A stretch of 64,000 nt of DNA from Meiothermus sp. Pnk-1 (GTDB lineage Bacteria > Deinococcota > Deinococci > Deinococcales > Thermaceae), in NCBI RefSeq assembly GCF_003226535.1, contig NZ_QKOB01000009.1, positions 1 to 64,000 of the forward strand, read 5' to 3'. The notes beneath the pieces are model-generated. The model had not been told where the DNA came from. It did no database searches and saw only the letters and a list, made by a program, of their open reading frames with translations. Numbering within the stretch: the stretch's first letter is position 1; each line of letters begins with the position of its first letter. Both the position numbers and the translations under genes were made by a program. Positions 39,192 to 48,306 of the stretch are shown in pieces.

Positions 39192-40157
39192 TCAGGGCTC
39201 GAGCACCACCTTCCCGGTGCTGGCCCGTTGCAGTACGTACTGGAAAGCCTGAGCGGCTTCTTCTAGCCGGAATACCCGGCCCACTACTGGCCTCACGTGG
39301 CCCGCGGCCAGCAGGGGGGTGAGGAACTGGGTAGCCTCCAGCATGGCCTCGCGGTCGGCCAGGAAGGGCACCAGCCACACCCCGATCACCGATAGGTTCT
39401 TTTTCATCAGCTCCACCGGACGCAACGTGGCCTGCTGCTGGCTGGCCGAGCCGATCACCAATAGACGCCCGCGCGGAGCCAGCATCCGCAGGCTTTGGGC
39501 GAAGCCTTCCCCGCCGACCAACTCCATCAGCACATCCACGCCCTTGCCGCTGGCCTCGCGGACTTTGGCCTCGAGCTCGGGGTCGGTGGAGAGAAAAGCG
39601 TGATCGGCCCCCAGGCTGCGGGCTAGCTCGAGCTTCTCCTCCCGCGAGGCGGTGGCGATCACCTGCAAGCCCATCGCCTTGGCCACCTGCACCGAAGCCG
39701 TGCCCAAGGCCCCGCCCGCGGCCTGGATCAGCACGCTCTCGCCCACTTTGGCCTGCCCCAGGCTGTGGAGGGCGAAGAAAGCGGTGTAGAAAGAGACTGG
39801 CAGGGCAGCCGCTTGGTGGGGGCTCAGGTTGGGAGGAACCGGCAGCACGGCCTGGGCCGGCACGGTCGCGTATTCGGCAAAAGCCCCGCTCCCCAGGGCA
39901 GCTACCAGCTGGCCGGGCTGCAAGCCCTCCACCCCTTCGCCCAGCTCCTCGATCGTCCCGGAGAACTCCATTCCCGGCACGTAGGGCAAGCGGGTGCGGG
40001 TGAGGTACTCCCCCCGCACCGCCAAGATGTCGGCAAAGTTGAGCCCGATGGCCCGCACCCGAACCAAGACCTCGCCTGCTTTGGGCGCGGGCTTGGGGAG
40101 CTCAGCCAGCTGCAACACCTCAGGGCCGCCCAGTTTTTGCACCACGATGGATTTCAT
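39192..40157 (-). CDS. Zinc-free quinone oxidoreductase (MDR family)
   Basis: NADPH-dependent medium-chain reductase of 321 residues, like QorA/zeta-crystallin. The N-terminus MKSIVVQKLGGPEVLQL is typical, with GLNFADILAVRGEY in place of the zinc-binding cysteines and the nucleotide site AAGGALGTASVQVAKAMG (about 140-158). It probably reduces quinones or enones, perhaps for detoxification. ATG 40157 overlaps the DinB stop as ATGA and has GAGGAGGC in front. Confidence 0.9.
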   Translation of the reverse strand: MKSIVVQKLGGPEVLQLAELPKPAPKAGEVLVRVRAIGLNFADILAVRGEYLTRTRLPYVPGMEFSGTIEELGEGVEGLQPGQLVAALGSGAFAEYATVPAQAVLPVPPNLSPHQAAALPVSFYTAFFALHSLGQAKVGESVLIQAAGGALGTASVQVAKAMGLQVIATASREEKLELARSLGADHAFLSTDPELEAKVREASGKGVDVLMELVGGEGFAQSLRMLAPRGRLLVIGSASQQQATLRPVELMKKNLSVIGVWLVPFLADREAMLEATQFLTPLLAAGHVRPVVGRVFRLEEAAQAFQYVLQRASTGKVVLEP

Positions 40158-40639
40158 CTTGCCTCCTCTGCGATGCGCTCGAGCTGCCCCAGGTGGTTGA
40201 GATCGTGCCCGGCGACGAAGCGCAGGAGCATCCGCAGGCTTTCCCACTCCTCCCGCTCGGGGTGGTAGTAGGTGCGCTCCAGGTCTTCCTCGCTCAGGCC
40301 GCGCAAGAGTGCGAGGTTCCAGGCCCGCAGGGCCTTAAAGGTCTCATAGGCTAGCCCCATGGGCAAGCCCCCGTAGCGTACGGCCCAGGCGTCCTGGTCG
40401 AAGGGCTGTACCGTGTGGTTGTCCTGCGCGAGGGTCTGGCGGAAGCGAAAGCCCATGGCTAGCTCGGTGTCGGCCAGGTGGCACAGAATTTCGCGCGCGG
40501 TCCACTTACCCGGAGCATAGCTCCTCTCGGGCTCGAGCCGGGGCAAAAGTGCCTCGAGCTGCTGGGGGGTGTCTGCTAGGCAAGCTAGCGGGTCACGCTC
40601 CCCCAGCAGGCCGATTATGCGGGCAAGATAGGGATTCAT
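40154..40639 (-). CDS. DinB-superfamily protein
   Basis: A 161-residue four-helix protein of the DinB/DUF664 type. Three histidines that form the usual metal site appear as HLADTE (near 55) and HDLNH (near 146-150). Many relatives are thiol-dependent transferases (bacillithiol or mycothiol), while others have unknown function. ATG 40639 is exactly 6 nt after TAGCAT. It is translationally coupled to the downstream quinone oxidoreductase, which hints at a shared stress or detoxification role. Confidence 0.8.
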   Translation of the reverse strand: MNPYLARIIGLLGERDPLACLADTPQQLEALLPRLEPERSYAPGKWTAREILCHLADTELAMGFRFRQTLAQDNHTVQPFDQDAWAVRYGGLPMGLAYETFKALRAWNLALLRGLSEEDLERTYYHPEREEWESLRMLLRFVAGHDLNHLGQLERIAEEAR

Positions 40640-40645
40640 GCTTCC

Positions 40646-40651
40646 ATGCTA
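40646..40651 (-). promoter_or_regulatory. Candidate leaderless -10 box of the DinB-quinone oxidoreductase operon
   Basis: TAGCAT ends 6 nt before ATG 40639. The short space to the tldD-pmbA operon holds a degenerate 7-mer-like stretch (about 40668-40681). Confidence 0.5.
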
Positions 40652-40684
40652 TCGCGCCGCTAACCCCTCGCGTCTTGCGCTCAG

Positions 40685-41998
40685 CTACGCCCCCGCAAAC
40701 GACAGCTCCGCCACCTCGACCATGGGGGCCCCCAGGGCCATGCCCCAGTACTCCCACTCGAGCTCACCCCCTACCGCGCTGATGCTTTGCAAAAGCGTGA
40801 GCAGGTTTCCGGCCACGGTGAAGTTCTCCACCGCGTAGGCCACCTCACCCCCCTCGAGCTTGAGGCCCAGGGCCTGCAGGCTGAAGTCGCCCGAGATGGG
40901 GTTGGCCCCGGCGTGGAGGCCCATCATCTCGGTCACCAGGACCCCCTCTTCCAGCCGGACCCCGGATCCGGGCTTGAGGAAGAGGTTGGAGTAGCCCACC
41001 CCCAGCACGCCCTTGTAGCCGCGTTGGGCGTGGCCGGTGGACTCCACGCCCATCTTCCGCGCGGTCTCGGAGTTGTGGGCAAAGCCCTTCAGCACGCCCT
41101 GCTCGATGATGACCAGAGGGCGCGAAGGCGTCCCTTCGGCGTCGAAGGGGCGCGAGGCGATGCCGCCCGGCAAGGTGGGGTCGTCCACGATGGTCACCAG
41201 CCCGGAGGCCACCCGCTCCCCCACCCTGTCCGCCAGCAGGCTCTTGCCCTCGAGCACGTTCTTGGCCGAGAACAAGAAGCTGATGACGCCCAGGAGCTGG
41301 GCGAAAGCCTTGGGCTCGAAGTAGGCGCGGTATTTCCCGGTCTTGAGGGGCCTAGCCCCCAGCAGGCGGGCGGTGCGCTCGATGAGTTCCAGGGCGGTCT
41401 TGCCGGGCTCGAGGGCGTGGAACTCCCGGCTCACATCGACGTTCCAGCTCTGCTTGGGTGCCCCGCCCCTCTCGAGGATGGCCGAGCCCATCAACACGCT
41501 CACCCCGGTACGGTAGCCTCCGCTGGCCCCTTGGGTCGAACCCAACACCACCTCGACCTCCTGCTCCCGGTAGGCGGTGCGGGGCACCTGCTTGACCCGC
41601 GCGTCCTGACGCAAGGTGGCCTCCACCGCCAAGGCCGCGGCCTGCTTCTTTTCCAGGGGGGCCGAGAGCCCCTCGCCCAGCAGGTCGTGCTGTCCCAGCG
41701 CCTGCCCTGCCGGGATAAAAGCCTCCCCTCCGGCCTGGAGCAGGGCGTTTTCGTAGGCTTCCTGCATCGCCCAGTCCAGGGCCTCGGGGGTCTTCTCCTC
41801 GGTGTAGGCGTAGCCCACCTTGCCCTCCACCACCACCCGCACCCCGAGGCCGCCCTGGGTGGCCTGGGTGATCTCCTCCAGCCGCCCCTCGAAGGCGCTG
41901 AGGCTCATCTCGCGGGTCTCGGTGGCCAGCACCTCGGCCTCGAGGCCTATCTGGCGGGCTTTTTGCAGCAGGTAGTCCTTGGCTTCTTCGAAGTTCAT
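40685..41998 (-). CDS. pmbA: PmbA/TldE, inactive partner of the TldD protease
   Basis: A 437-residue subunit of the TldD/TldE heterodimer, which unfolds and cleaves small peptides (microcin B17, CcdA in E. coli). It has the TldE fold but no HExxxH motif, as expected. Recognisable parts are LSAFEGRLEEITQATQGGLGVRV and AHNSETARKMG. ATG 41998 overlaps the tldD stop as ATGA, so both subunits are made together; the longer open frame upstream is a shadow within tldD. Confidence 0.9.
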   Translation of the reverse strand: MNFEEAKDYLLQKARQIGLEAEVLATETREMSLSAFEGRLEEITQATQGGLGVRVVVEGKVGYAYTEEKTPEALDWAMQEAYENALLQAGGEAFIPAGQALGQHDLLGEGLSAPLEKKQAAALAVEATLRQDARVKQVPRTAYREQEVEVVLGSTQGASGGYRTGVSVLMGSAILERGGAPKQSWNVDVSREFHALEPGKTALELIERTARLLGARPLKTGKYRAYFEPKAFAQLLGVISFLFSAKNVLEGKSLLADRVGERVASGLVTIVDDPTLPGGIASRPFDAEGTPSRPLVIIEQGVLKGFAHNSETARKMGVESTGHAQRGYKGVLGVGYSNLFLKPGSGVRLEEGVLVTEMMGLHAGANPISGDFSLQALGLKLEGGEVAYAVENFTVAGNLLTLLQSISAVGGELEWEYWGMALGAPMVEVAELSFAGA

Positions 41999-43389
41999 GC
42001 CTGACCTCCCACCACGATCTCGGAGATCAGCAGGTGGGGCTGGCCTACCTCTACCGGCAGGCTCCCCGAGAGGCTGCCACACATGCCGGGAGCGGTCTCG
42101 AGGTCGCTGGAGACCGCCGCGATCTTCGAGATGCTGTCGGGGCCCTTGCCCACCAACATGGCTCCTCGCACCGGCTCCTCGATGCGGCCACGACGGATGA
42201 TGTAAGCCTCCTTGACCCCGAAGTTGTACTCCCCCGAACCCGGCTTGACCTGCCCCCCGCCCATGTCCTTGGCGTAGAGGCCAAACTCGATCCCCTCGAA
42301 GAGCTTCTCTTTGGGGGTGTCGCCGGGGGCGATGAAGGTGTTGCGCATGCGGCTGGTGGGGGCGAAGGTGTAGTCCTGGCGGCGTCCGGAGCCCGTGGGG
42401 CGCAAGCCGGTACGCAAGGCGCCCCAGCGATCGACCATGTAGCCCTTGAGCACGCCGTTCTCGATGAGCACGGTACGCTCGGTGGCCAGGCCCTCGTCGT
42501 CGAACTCGGAGGAGCCCCAGCCGTGGGGGGTGGTGCCGTCGTCGATGTAGGTGACGCAAGAGCTGGCCACCTTCTCGCCCAGCCGGTCGGAGAGCACGCT
42601 GGCCTTCTTGGCTACCGAAGTGGTCTCCAGCAGGTGCCCCAGCGCTTCGTGGAAGATCACCCCGCCGAAGGCGTTGCCGATGACCACCGGCATGGTGCCC
42701 GCCGGGGCAGGCTTGGCCCGCAGGTTGGTCATGGCCTGCTCTCCGGCCTGGCGGCCCACCACGCTGGGGGGGTAGAGTTCGAAGAGCTCGAGACCCACGC
42801 TCTTCCCCGGCCCCATGCTCCCGGTCTGCATCCCACCCTCACCCTGGGCGATGGCGGTCACCACGTAGCGGGTGCGCACCCGGCGGTCTTCGACCCACTT
42901 CCCCTCGGAGGTCGCCACCAGCACCTCCTGCTCCCACTCCAACAGTTGGGTCTGCACCTGTTTGATCTCGGGGGCCACGCGGGCCGCCGCCTCGGCCTCC
43001 AAGAGCCGCTCGAGGCGGTAGCGCCGGTCCTTGGCCAACAGCGGGACCTCGGGCGCGTGCAAGCCCTGCGCGGCCTGCTTGCGAAAGTCCAACCCGCCCC
43101 GCCCCTGGGCGTCCACCTGCCCGGCCCGACCCTTGAGCTTGACCAGGGTCTCGGTCAGCTCCAGCAAGCTCTCAGCCGAAAGGTCGTTGGTGTAGGCGTA
43201 CACCACCTCGGTGCCGTAGAAGAGGCGCAGCCCCGCGCCGTACTCGAGGCCGCTGGCGGCCTCCTTGACCTCGCCGTTCAAGACCCGCATGCCCCGCCGC
43301 TTCCAGCGCTCCACGTATAGCTCAGCGAAGTCCGCCCCCCCGGAGCGGGCCGTGCGGAGTACGTCGCTGACCAAAGTTTCCGCTAGCAT
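41995..43389 (-). CDS. tldD: TldD metalloprotease
   Basis: Catalytic subunit of the TldD/TldE protease, 464 residues. The active-site block VIFHEALGHLLE (HExxxH, about 238-243) is complete, with CGSLSG near the C-terminus supplying the third zinc ligand as in the family. ATG 43389 has AAAGGAG. The promoter ATGACC-17-TAGACT carries a TGACC-N4-GGTCA palindrome over its -35, suggesting repressor control. Confidence 0.94.
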   Translation of the reverse strand: MLAETLVSDVLRTARSGGADFAELYVERWKRRGMRVLNGEVKEAASGLEYGAGLRLFYGTEVVYAYTNDLSAESLLELTETLVKLKGRAGQVDAQGRGGLDFRKQAAQGLHAPEVPLLAKDRRYRLERLLEAEAAARVAPEIKQVQTQLLEWEQEVLVATSEGKWVEDRRVRTRYVVTAIAQGEGGMQTGSMGPGKSVGLELFELYPPSVVGRQAGEQAMTNLRAKPAPAGTMPVVIGNAFGGVIFHEALGHLLETTSVAKKASVLSDRLGEKVASSCVTYIDDGTTPHGWGSSEFDDEGLATERTVLIENGVLKGYMVDRWGALRTGLRPTGSGRRQDYTFAPTSRMRNTFIAPGDTPKEKLFEGIEFGLYAKDMGGGQVKPGSGEYNFGVKEAYIIRRGRIEEPVRGAMLVGKGPDSISKIAAVSSDLETAPGMCGSLSGSLPVEVGQPHLLISEIVVGGQA

Positions 43390-43419
43390 TGGTTCTCCTT
43401 TCGCCTCAAAATCCCCTAG

Positions 43420-43448
43420 AGTCTACTAAAAACTGACCCGCCGGTCAT
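43420..43448 (-). promoter_or_regulatory. tldD-pmbA promoter with palindromic operator
   Basis: -35 ATGACC (43443-43448), 17-bp spacer, -10 TAGACT (43420-43425). A perfect inverted repeat TGACC-CGCC-GGTCA covers 43434-43447 and includes the -35. Confidence 0.6.
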
Positions 43449-43573
43449 CCACCGGGAGTACGATTGGAGCGGCTGTACGCGCGCTAAACGCGGTGGATCA
43501 TCCGCGTGCACCAGCGGGATACCGTCCTCGGATAGGGCCAGTGCGCCAGGCGGCTGGCCCGAAGGGAGCGGGG

Positions 43574-44527
43574 CTATGGCGGCGAGGAACCGTATGGCCT
43601 GAGCCGCCGGACCTGGGCCGATAGCTCGGCCACGGCTTTCTCCAAGGCCAGCCGGGAGTCGCGCCCGGTCTTGGCGGCTTGCTCGGCTTTGACCAGGATC
43701 TCGAGGGCTTGGTCCAGCACCTCTGGGTTGACGGTCTTGGCGAGGGCCAGGGTCTGCTTGGCCGCGTAAGGATGCATCCCCAATAGGCCCGCGGCCTCAC
43801 GCTCGCCCAAGAGCGGGTTCTCGTAGAGCTGTGCCCAGGCCTGGGCCAGCTTGGCGTACTGCCACGACAGCGCGCCGAGAATCCGAATGGGATCCTCCCC
43901 GCGCTCCATGAGCCCCCGTAGCTGCCGGAAAGCTGTCGAGGTCTTGCCCTCGGTGACCGCGCGCACCAGGTCGAAGCCGGAGAGGGGGGCCTCCAGCGCA
44001 ACCAGGGCTTGCACCTTCTCAAGCGTGACCGGTGGGGTAACCAGGGTGAGCTTGTCGAGTTCCCGCTGGAGTGCTTCGAGCCCCAACGCCGGGTTCTCCG
44101 CGGTGCTTCGGCCCCCTAGCAAGCTGGCCAGGTACTGGTGGATGGCGGCGTTGGTCTTGAGGCCCATGGCCTTGGCCCGGTTCTCTATCCAGCGCACCAG
44201 GTCTTTGCCCTGAGGGGTGGGATGCTCGCGGATGCGTTCTTTGCCGTACCACTTGCTCCGGGCGGCGGTGGGCTTGGGGTCTAATAGCAGCACTATGGCC
44301 ATCTCCGGGAGGGGCTCGAGGGCCTCCTTGAGGAGCTTCCACTCCCCCTCGCCGATCTCGCGCAAATCCACCAGCGCCCCGCTCGGCCCGAACAGGCCGC
44401 CGCTGGCCTCTTGCGCCACCAGCGCTGGCTCCGGGGGCAACAGGCGGGGGGAGAGGCCCCGCACCCTGGCCTCTTGCAGCAAGGCCTCCCGGGCCAGCAA
44501 GGGATCGCCGGTAAACGCCAGGAGCAC
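43574..44527 (-). CDS. holA: HolA, DNA polymerase III delta subunit
   Basis: Clamp-loader wrench subunit that opens the beta clamp. The 317 residues have the delta pattern: degenerate AAA+ N-terminus (LLAFTGDPLLAREALLQEA, with no P-loop), KWYGKERIREHPTPQGKDLVRWI, ENPALGLEALQRELDKLTLV and a helical collar domain (ALSWQYAKLAQAW; HPYAAKQTLALA). Start is GTG 44527, 26 bp after the gcdH stop, so it is likely read from the gcdH transcript. Confidence 0.9.
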   Translation of the reverse strand: MLLAFTGDPLLAREALLQEARVRGLSPRLLPPEPALVAQEASGGLFGPSGALVDLREIGEGEWKLLKEALEPLPEMAIVLLLDPKPTAARSKWYGKERIREHPTPQGKDLVRWIENRAKAMGLKTNAAIHQYLASLLGGRSTAENPALGLEALQRELDKLTLVTPPVTLEKVQALVALEAPLSGFDLVRAVTEGKTSTAFRQLRGLMERGEDPIRILGALSWQYAKLAQAWAQLYENPLLGEREAAGLLGMHPYAAKQTLALAKTVNPEVLDQALEILVKAEQAAKTGRDSRLALEKAVAELSAQVRRLRPYGSSPP

Positions 44528-44553
44528 GGCTCGGCCACCCCTTCCCGCGATGA

Positions 44554-45714
44554 TCAGCCGAGCGCGTTGTGCCCGGTGAACTCCCGCCCCAGGATCAGGG
44601 TATGGATGTCGTGGGTGCCCTCGTAGGTGTCCACGGTCTCGAGGTTCAGCATGTGCCGGATGCTGTGGTACTCGAGGGTGATCCCGCTTCCGCCCAAGAT
44701 CTCTCGGGCCGAGCGGGCCGCGTTCAGCGCCGAGCGCACGTTATCCCGCTTGCCGAGGGAGACCTGGGCCGGGCGCAGCTTCCCGGCGTCCTTGAGCTGG
44801 GCCAAGCGCCAGGCGAGCAAAAGCCCCTTGGTGTGGTCGGCGGCCATCCGCACCAATTTTTCCTGCACCAGTTGGCGCGCGGCGATGGGTTTGCCGAAGG
44901 TGGTGCGGCTTTGGGCGAAGGCGAGGGCTTCGCTGTAGACGGCCTCAAGCGCCCCCAAAGCTCCCCAGGCGATGCCGAAGCGGGCTTGGGTGAGGCAGGA
45001 GAGCGGGGCCTTGAGCCCTTCGGCCTTGGGGAGCATCAGGCTAGCGGGGAGGCGCACCTCCTGGAGCACCAACTCGCTGGTCACGCTGGCGCGCAGGCTC
45101 ATCTTGTGCTTGACCTCGTTGGCCGCGAAGCCCTTGGTATCGGTCGGCACGATAAAACCGCGCACCGCCCCGGCTTCGTCCTTGGCCCATATCACCGCGA
45201 TGTGGGCCAGGTTGCCGTTGGTGATCCACATCTTGCTGCCCGAGAGGACGTAGTGGTCGCCATCCCTATAGGCCCGGGTCTTCATGTTGCTGTCGGGGTC
45301 GGAGCCCCCGTCCGGCTCGGTGAGGCCAAAGCAGCCGATCATCTCGCCGCGGGCCAGCTTGGGCAGGAACTCGCGCTTTTGCTCTTCCGAGCCGTAGGCG
45401 TAGATAGGGTACATCACCAGGCTCGACTGTACGCTGGCGAAGCTCCTGAGGCCCGCGTCGATGCGCTCGAGTTCGTAGGCCATCACCCCGTAAGTGGCGC
45501 TGCTGGCCCCACCGCCCCCGTACTCGGTGGGGAGGGTAGGGCCGAAGAAGCCCAATTCGGCGAACTTAGGGATGAGGTGACGGGGGAATTCCCCCGCCTC
45601 CCACCAACGGTTGATGTGGGGCAAGGCCTCGGCCTCGAGGAAGCGCCGGGCCGCTCGCTGAACCTCGCGCTCCTCGGGGGTGAGGAGCTCTTGCACCTGT
45701 AGGAAGTCGAACAT
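44554..45714 (-). CDS. gcdH: Glutaryl-CoA dehydrogenase (acyl-CoA dehydrogenase family)
   Basis: FAD enzyme that oxidises and decarboxylates glutaryl-CoA to crotonyl-CoA in lysine/tryptophan breakdown. The 386 residues show the acyl-CoA dehydrogenase plan with [14 protein letters not shown] and [12 protein letters not shown]. The C-terminal [31 protein letters not shown]-type region is typical of GcdH; the catalytic Glu is in [12 protein letters not shown] 45714 lies exactly 6 nt after TATTCT. A TRAP-TAXI transporter operon is next upstream on the same strand. Confidence 0.9.
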   Translation of the reverse strand: MFDFLQVQELLTPEEREVQRAARRFLEAEALPHINRWWEAGEFPRHLIPKFAELGFFGPTLPTEYGGGGASSATYGVMAYELERIDAGLRSFASVQSSLVMYPIYAYGSEEQKREFLPKLARGEMIGCFGLTEPDGGSDPDSNMKTRAYRDGDHYVLSGSKMWITNGNLAHIAVIWAKDEAGAVRGFIVPTDTKGFAANEVKHKMSLRASVTSELVLQEVRLPASLMLPKAEGLKAPLSCLTQARFGIAWGALGALEAVYSEALAFAQSRTTFGKPIAARQLVQEKLVRMAADHTKGLLLAWRLAQLKDAGKLRPAQVSLGKRDNVRSALNAARSAREILGGSGITLEYHSIRHMLNLETVDTYEGTHDIHTLILGREFTGHNALG

Positions 45715-45720
45715 AGCAGG

Positions 45721-45726
45721 AGAATA
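45721..45726 (-). promoter_or_regulatory. Candidate leaderless -10 box of gcdH
   Basis: TATTCT ends 6 nt before ATG 45714; -35 weak. Confidence 0.5.
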
Positions 45727-45839
45727 CCAAAGGGGGTACACCCTCGTAGAGCCCCTATTCCCCTTAGCCGGAGCCAGGCCCGTTGTACGCGGCACAAGGC
45801 ATTGCCCCAACGCGAGCCATCTTTGCCACGCTGCGAAGC

Positions 45840-48203
45840 TCAGCGCTGTGCATCCTGAGGATTTGGGCTATGGGCGAGCTCCCGCCGCAGGAAGAAAAGC
45901 AAGCACGCTACCAGCGGAACGAAGCCCATCCACAGATTGGGGTAAGGGTAGAAGAGGGACATTGCCAGCAGGCCCATGGCCCAGCTTTCCCAGCGCCGCA
46001 AGGGACGGCGGGTATAGCCTACCGTGGCGGCGGCCAGGAAGAATATGGCCATAGCGGTAAAGAAGAAGCGCTCGAGGATGATCAGCCACCCCCCGAGGCC
46101 CGGTACGTTTTGTAGCACCGGCAGGATCAGCAGACCGGTGCCGGTGAAGGAGAGCAGGAAGAAGAAGCCGATGATGTATTTGGCCAGCGCTACCCGCGCG
46201 GCGTAGACTCCGGTGGTGATGGGGTCGGTCTTGAACACCGAGGCCGAGGCGTACGCCGAGAGCGCCACCGGGGGAGTCACGTCGGCCAGCACCGCGTAGT
46301 AGAAGAGAAACATGTGGGTGGCCAGGGTTGCGGCCAGGGCAGCTTGCTGCTCGGGCAGACCGTAGCCGGCGAAGTTGGCCTTGGCCAAGTTGATGATGGC
46401 TGGGGCGGTGAGCGAGGAAGTGAGCACGTAGGTGGCGGTGGGGGGCACCCCCATCCCCAGGATCAGGCTGAAAAGGGCCGTCACCACCGTGGCCAGGATC
46501 AGGCTTTCCCCCGAGATCTGCCCCAAAAAGATGGAGAACTTAGAGGGCAGCCCGGTGATCACCATCATGGCGAAGATCAGGTTGGCCGCCACGATGGCGG
46601 CGCCGATAGGGACGAGCTGGCGGAAGCCCTCGGCCAGGCCGTCGGCGATGGGCGCGAAGGCCGCCATGAACTTCCCTTCCATCGCCGAGGGGAAGGCAAA
46701 CGTGCCCAAGATCAGTCCCAAAAAGGCCAGCGTGAGGTGAAAGAGGGGGATTTCGCCGTATCCCACACCCAGTAAGGGAGGCAGAAAGAACCCCGCCAGG
46801 GCCAGCAGGACTCCTAGCCCCAGCCCCAGCGGATACCAGCGGCTTTTCATGGCTTGGCGGAGCGGTTCGGGGCGCAGGGTGGGGTCTAGGTAGCACACCA
46901 GGATGAAGGCCAGCGCGGCCAGGTACACCGCAGTGGCCACCTCGGCCCCCCGGTATAGCAGGACCACGATGACGAGGATGGGCAAGAAGATCGTGCTGTA
47001 GCGCAGAGCGTAGCGACGGTGCAGGCTTTCGTCGGCCCCCACCGGAGGTAGCTGGGCCTTGCGGGCATAGAACTCGTTGTAGGTGAGGATCGAAAACAGG
47101 TAGAGCAAGCAAGGGCCGATGGCCATCACCATCACCCACAGGTAGCTGATCTGCAGGATTTCTACCATGATGAAGGCGATGCTGCCCAGCACCGGAGGGG
47201 TGATGAGGGCGATGGTCCCGGCGGTAGCGACCAAGCCGGCGGCGGTCATGCGGTCATAGCCCGCCTTCTCGTACAGCGGTTTGGTCAGGGTGGCTACAAA
47301 CTGGGTGTCGGCAGCCCCCGAACCGCTAAACATGCCCATAAAGACCGAGGCGATACCGGTGACCCGGCCTGGGGTCTGCGGGGTGCGGCCCACCAGCGCC
47401 AGGGCGATGTTGGCGACTACCCGGCCCAGCCCCAGCGCCCCGATCAGTCCCGAGAGAATGGTGAAATAGACCAGGTACTTCGCCGACACCCCGGTGATGA
47501 GGCCGTAGATCCCGGCCTCGGTCTCGTTGTAGGTTTTGCCCAGCAAGAGGTCGATGCCGTTCTTGGCCCCGCGGAAGGTGCCGGGGACCAGGTGGCCGTA
47601 AAGGTTATAGGCTAGGAAGATCAGCACCAGCGAGGGCATCACCGGCCCCAGCAGGCGGTAGACCAGCCCCAGCACCAGGATGATCAGGCTAAAGGACATG
47701 GTCATATCCCAGCCGGTAGGGATTACCGCGCGGTAGACCAGTTCCTCGTAGAAGCGAAGCTGGTAGGCCAGCGGGGCGATGGAGAGCAGGGCCGCCAGCA
47801 AGTCGGTGTAGCGACGGGTGGTGGGGAGCAAGGCTGGGAGCACCGCCAGGGCCCAGGCCAAAGTCCCGGCCAGCCGGCCCTCGAGCGGGATCGCTACCCC
47901 CGGCACGTTGGGCACCCAGAAGGTATAGAGGAAGGGCAGGGTGAGCGCCACGAAGACCCACGACCCCACAGTGCGCCGCTGGGGGAGCCCCTGGGCGGTG
48001 AGCAGGTATCCGGCGAAGACCAAGAAAAACACGTGCACTGCCCGCTCGAGCTGCACCACGTCGAGGATCGAGATGTCGCTGCGGGAGAATGGGGTAAAGG
48101 GGTGAAGGACCAGATAGAGGCTGTAAAGGGCGGCCACCAACAGCACCACCCAGGTGAACCGCCGTAGCGGGGTCTTTTGCGTGCTCTCCTGAGATAGCTC
48201 CAT
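45840..48203 (-). CDS. TRAP transporter fused permease (DctQM type, TAXI system)
   Basis: A 787-residue permease in which the small and large TRAP subunits are fused, with around 18 hydrophobic helices. FSGSGAADTQFVATLTKPLYEKAGY and LGMGVPPTATYVLTSSLTAPA are the DctM signatures. It takes up organic acids with Na+ or H+ using the upstream TAXI receptor. ATG 48203 is preferred because GAGGTGAGG lies just upstream; a GTG three codons earlier (48212) overlaps that site. It follows the receptor gene by about 100 bp. Confidence 0.9.
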   Translation of the reverse strand: MELSQESTQKTPLRRFTWVVLLVAALYSLYLVLHPFTPFSRSDISILDVVQLERAVHVFFLVFAGYLLTAQGLPQRRTVGSWVFVALTLPFLYTFWVPNVPGVAIPLEGRLAGTLAWALAVLPALLPTTRRYTDLLAALLSIAPLAYQLRFYEELVYRAVIPTGWDMTMSFSLIILVLGLVYRLLGPVMPSLVLIFLAYNLYGHLVPGTFRGAKNGIDLLLGKTYNETEAGIYGLITGVSAKYLVYFTILSGLIGALGLGRVVANIALALVGRTPQTPGRVTGIASVFMGMFSGSGAADTQFVATLTKPLYEKAGYDRMTAAGLVATAGTIALITPPVLGSIAFIMVEILQISYLWVMVMAIGPCLLYLFSILTYNEFYARKAQLPPVGADESLHRRYALRYSTIFLPILVIVVLLYRGAEVATAVYLAALAFILVCYLDPTLRPEPLRQAMKSRWYPLGLGLGVLLALAGFFLPPLLGVGYGEIPLFHLTLAFLGLILGTFAFPSAMEGKFMAAFAPIADGLAEGFRQLVPIGAAIVAANLIFAMMVITGLPSKFSIFLGQISGESLILATVVTALFSLILGMGVPPTATYVLTSSLTAPAIINLAKANFAGYGLPEQQAALAATLATHMFLFYYAVLADVTPPVALSAYASASVFKTDPITTGVYAARVALAKYIIGFFFLLSFTGTGLLILPVLQNVPGLGGWLIILERFFFTAMAIFFLAAATVGYTRRPLRRWESWAMGLLAMSLFYPYPNLWMGFVPLVACLLFFLRRELAHSPNPQDAQR

Positions 48204-48306
48204 ATACCTCACCTCTGTTGGGGTAACTGAGCCGATTGTACTCGCTTGCTAAAGAAAGCCTCCTCGCCCTGAGCAAGCGAGGAAGGCCCTAAGCGCTGGA
48301 GGTCGG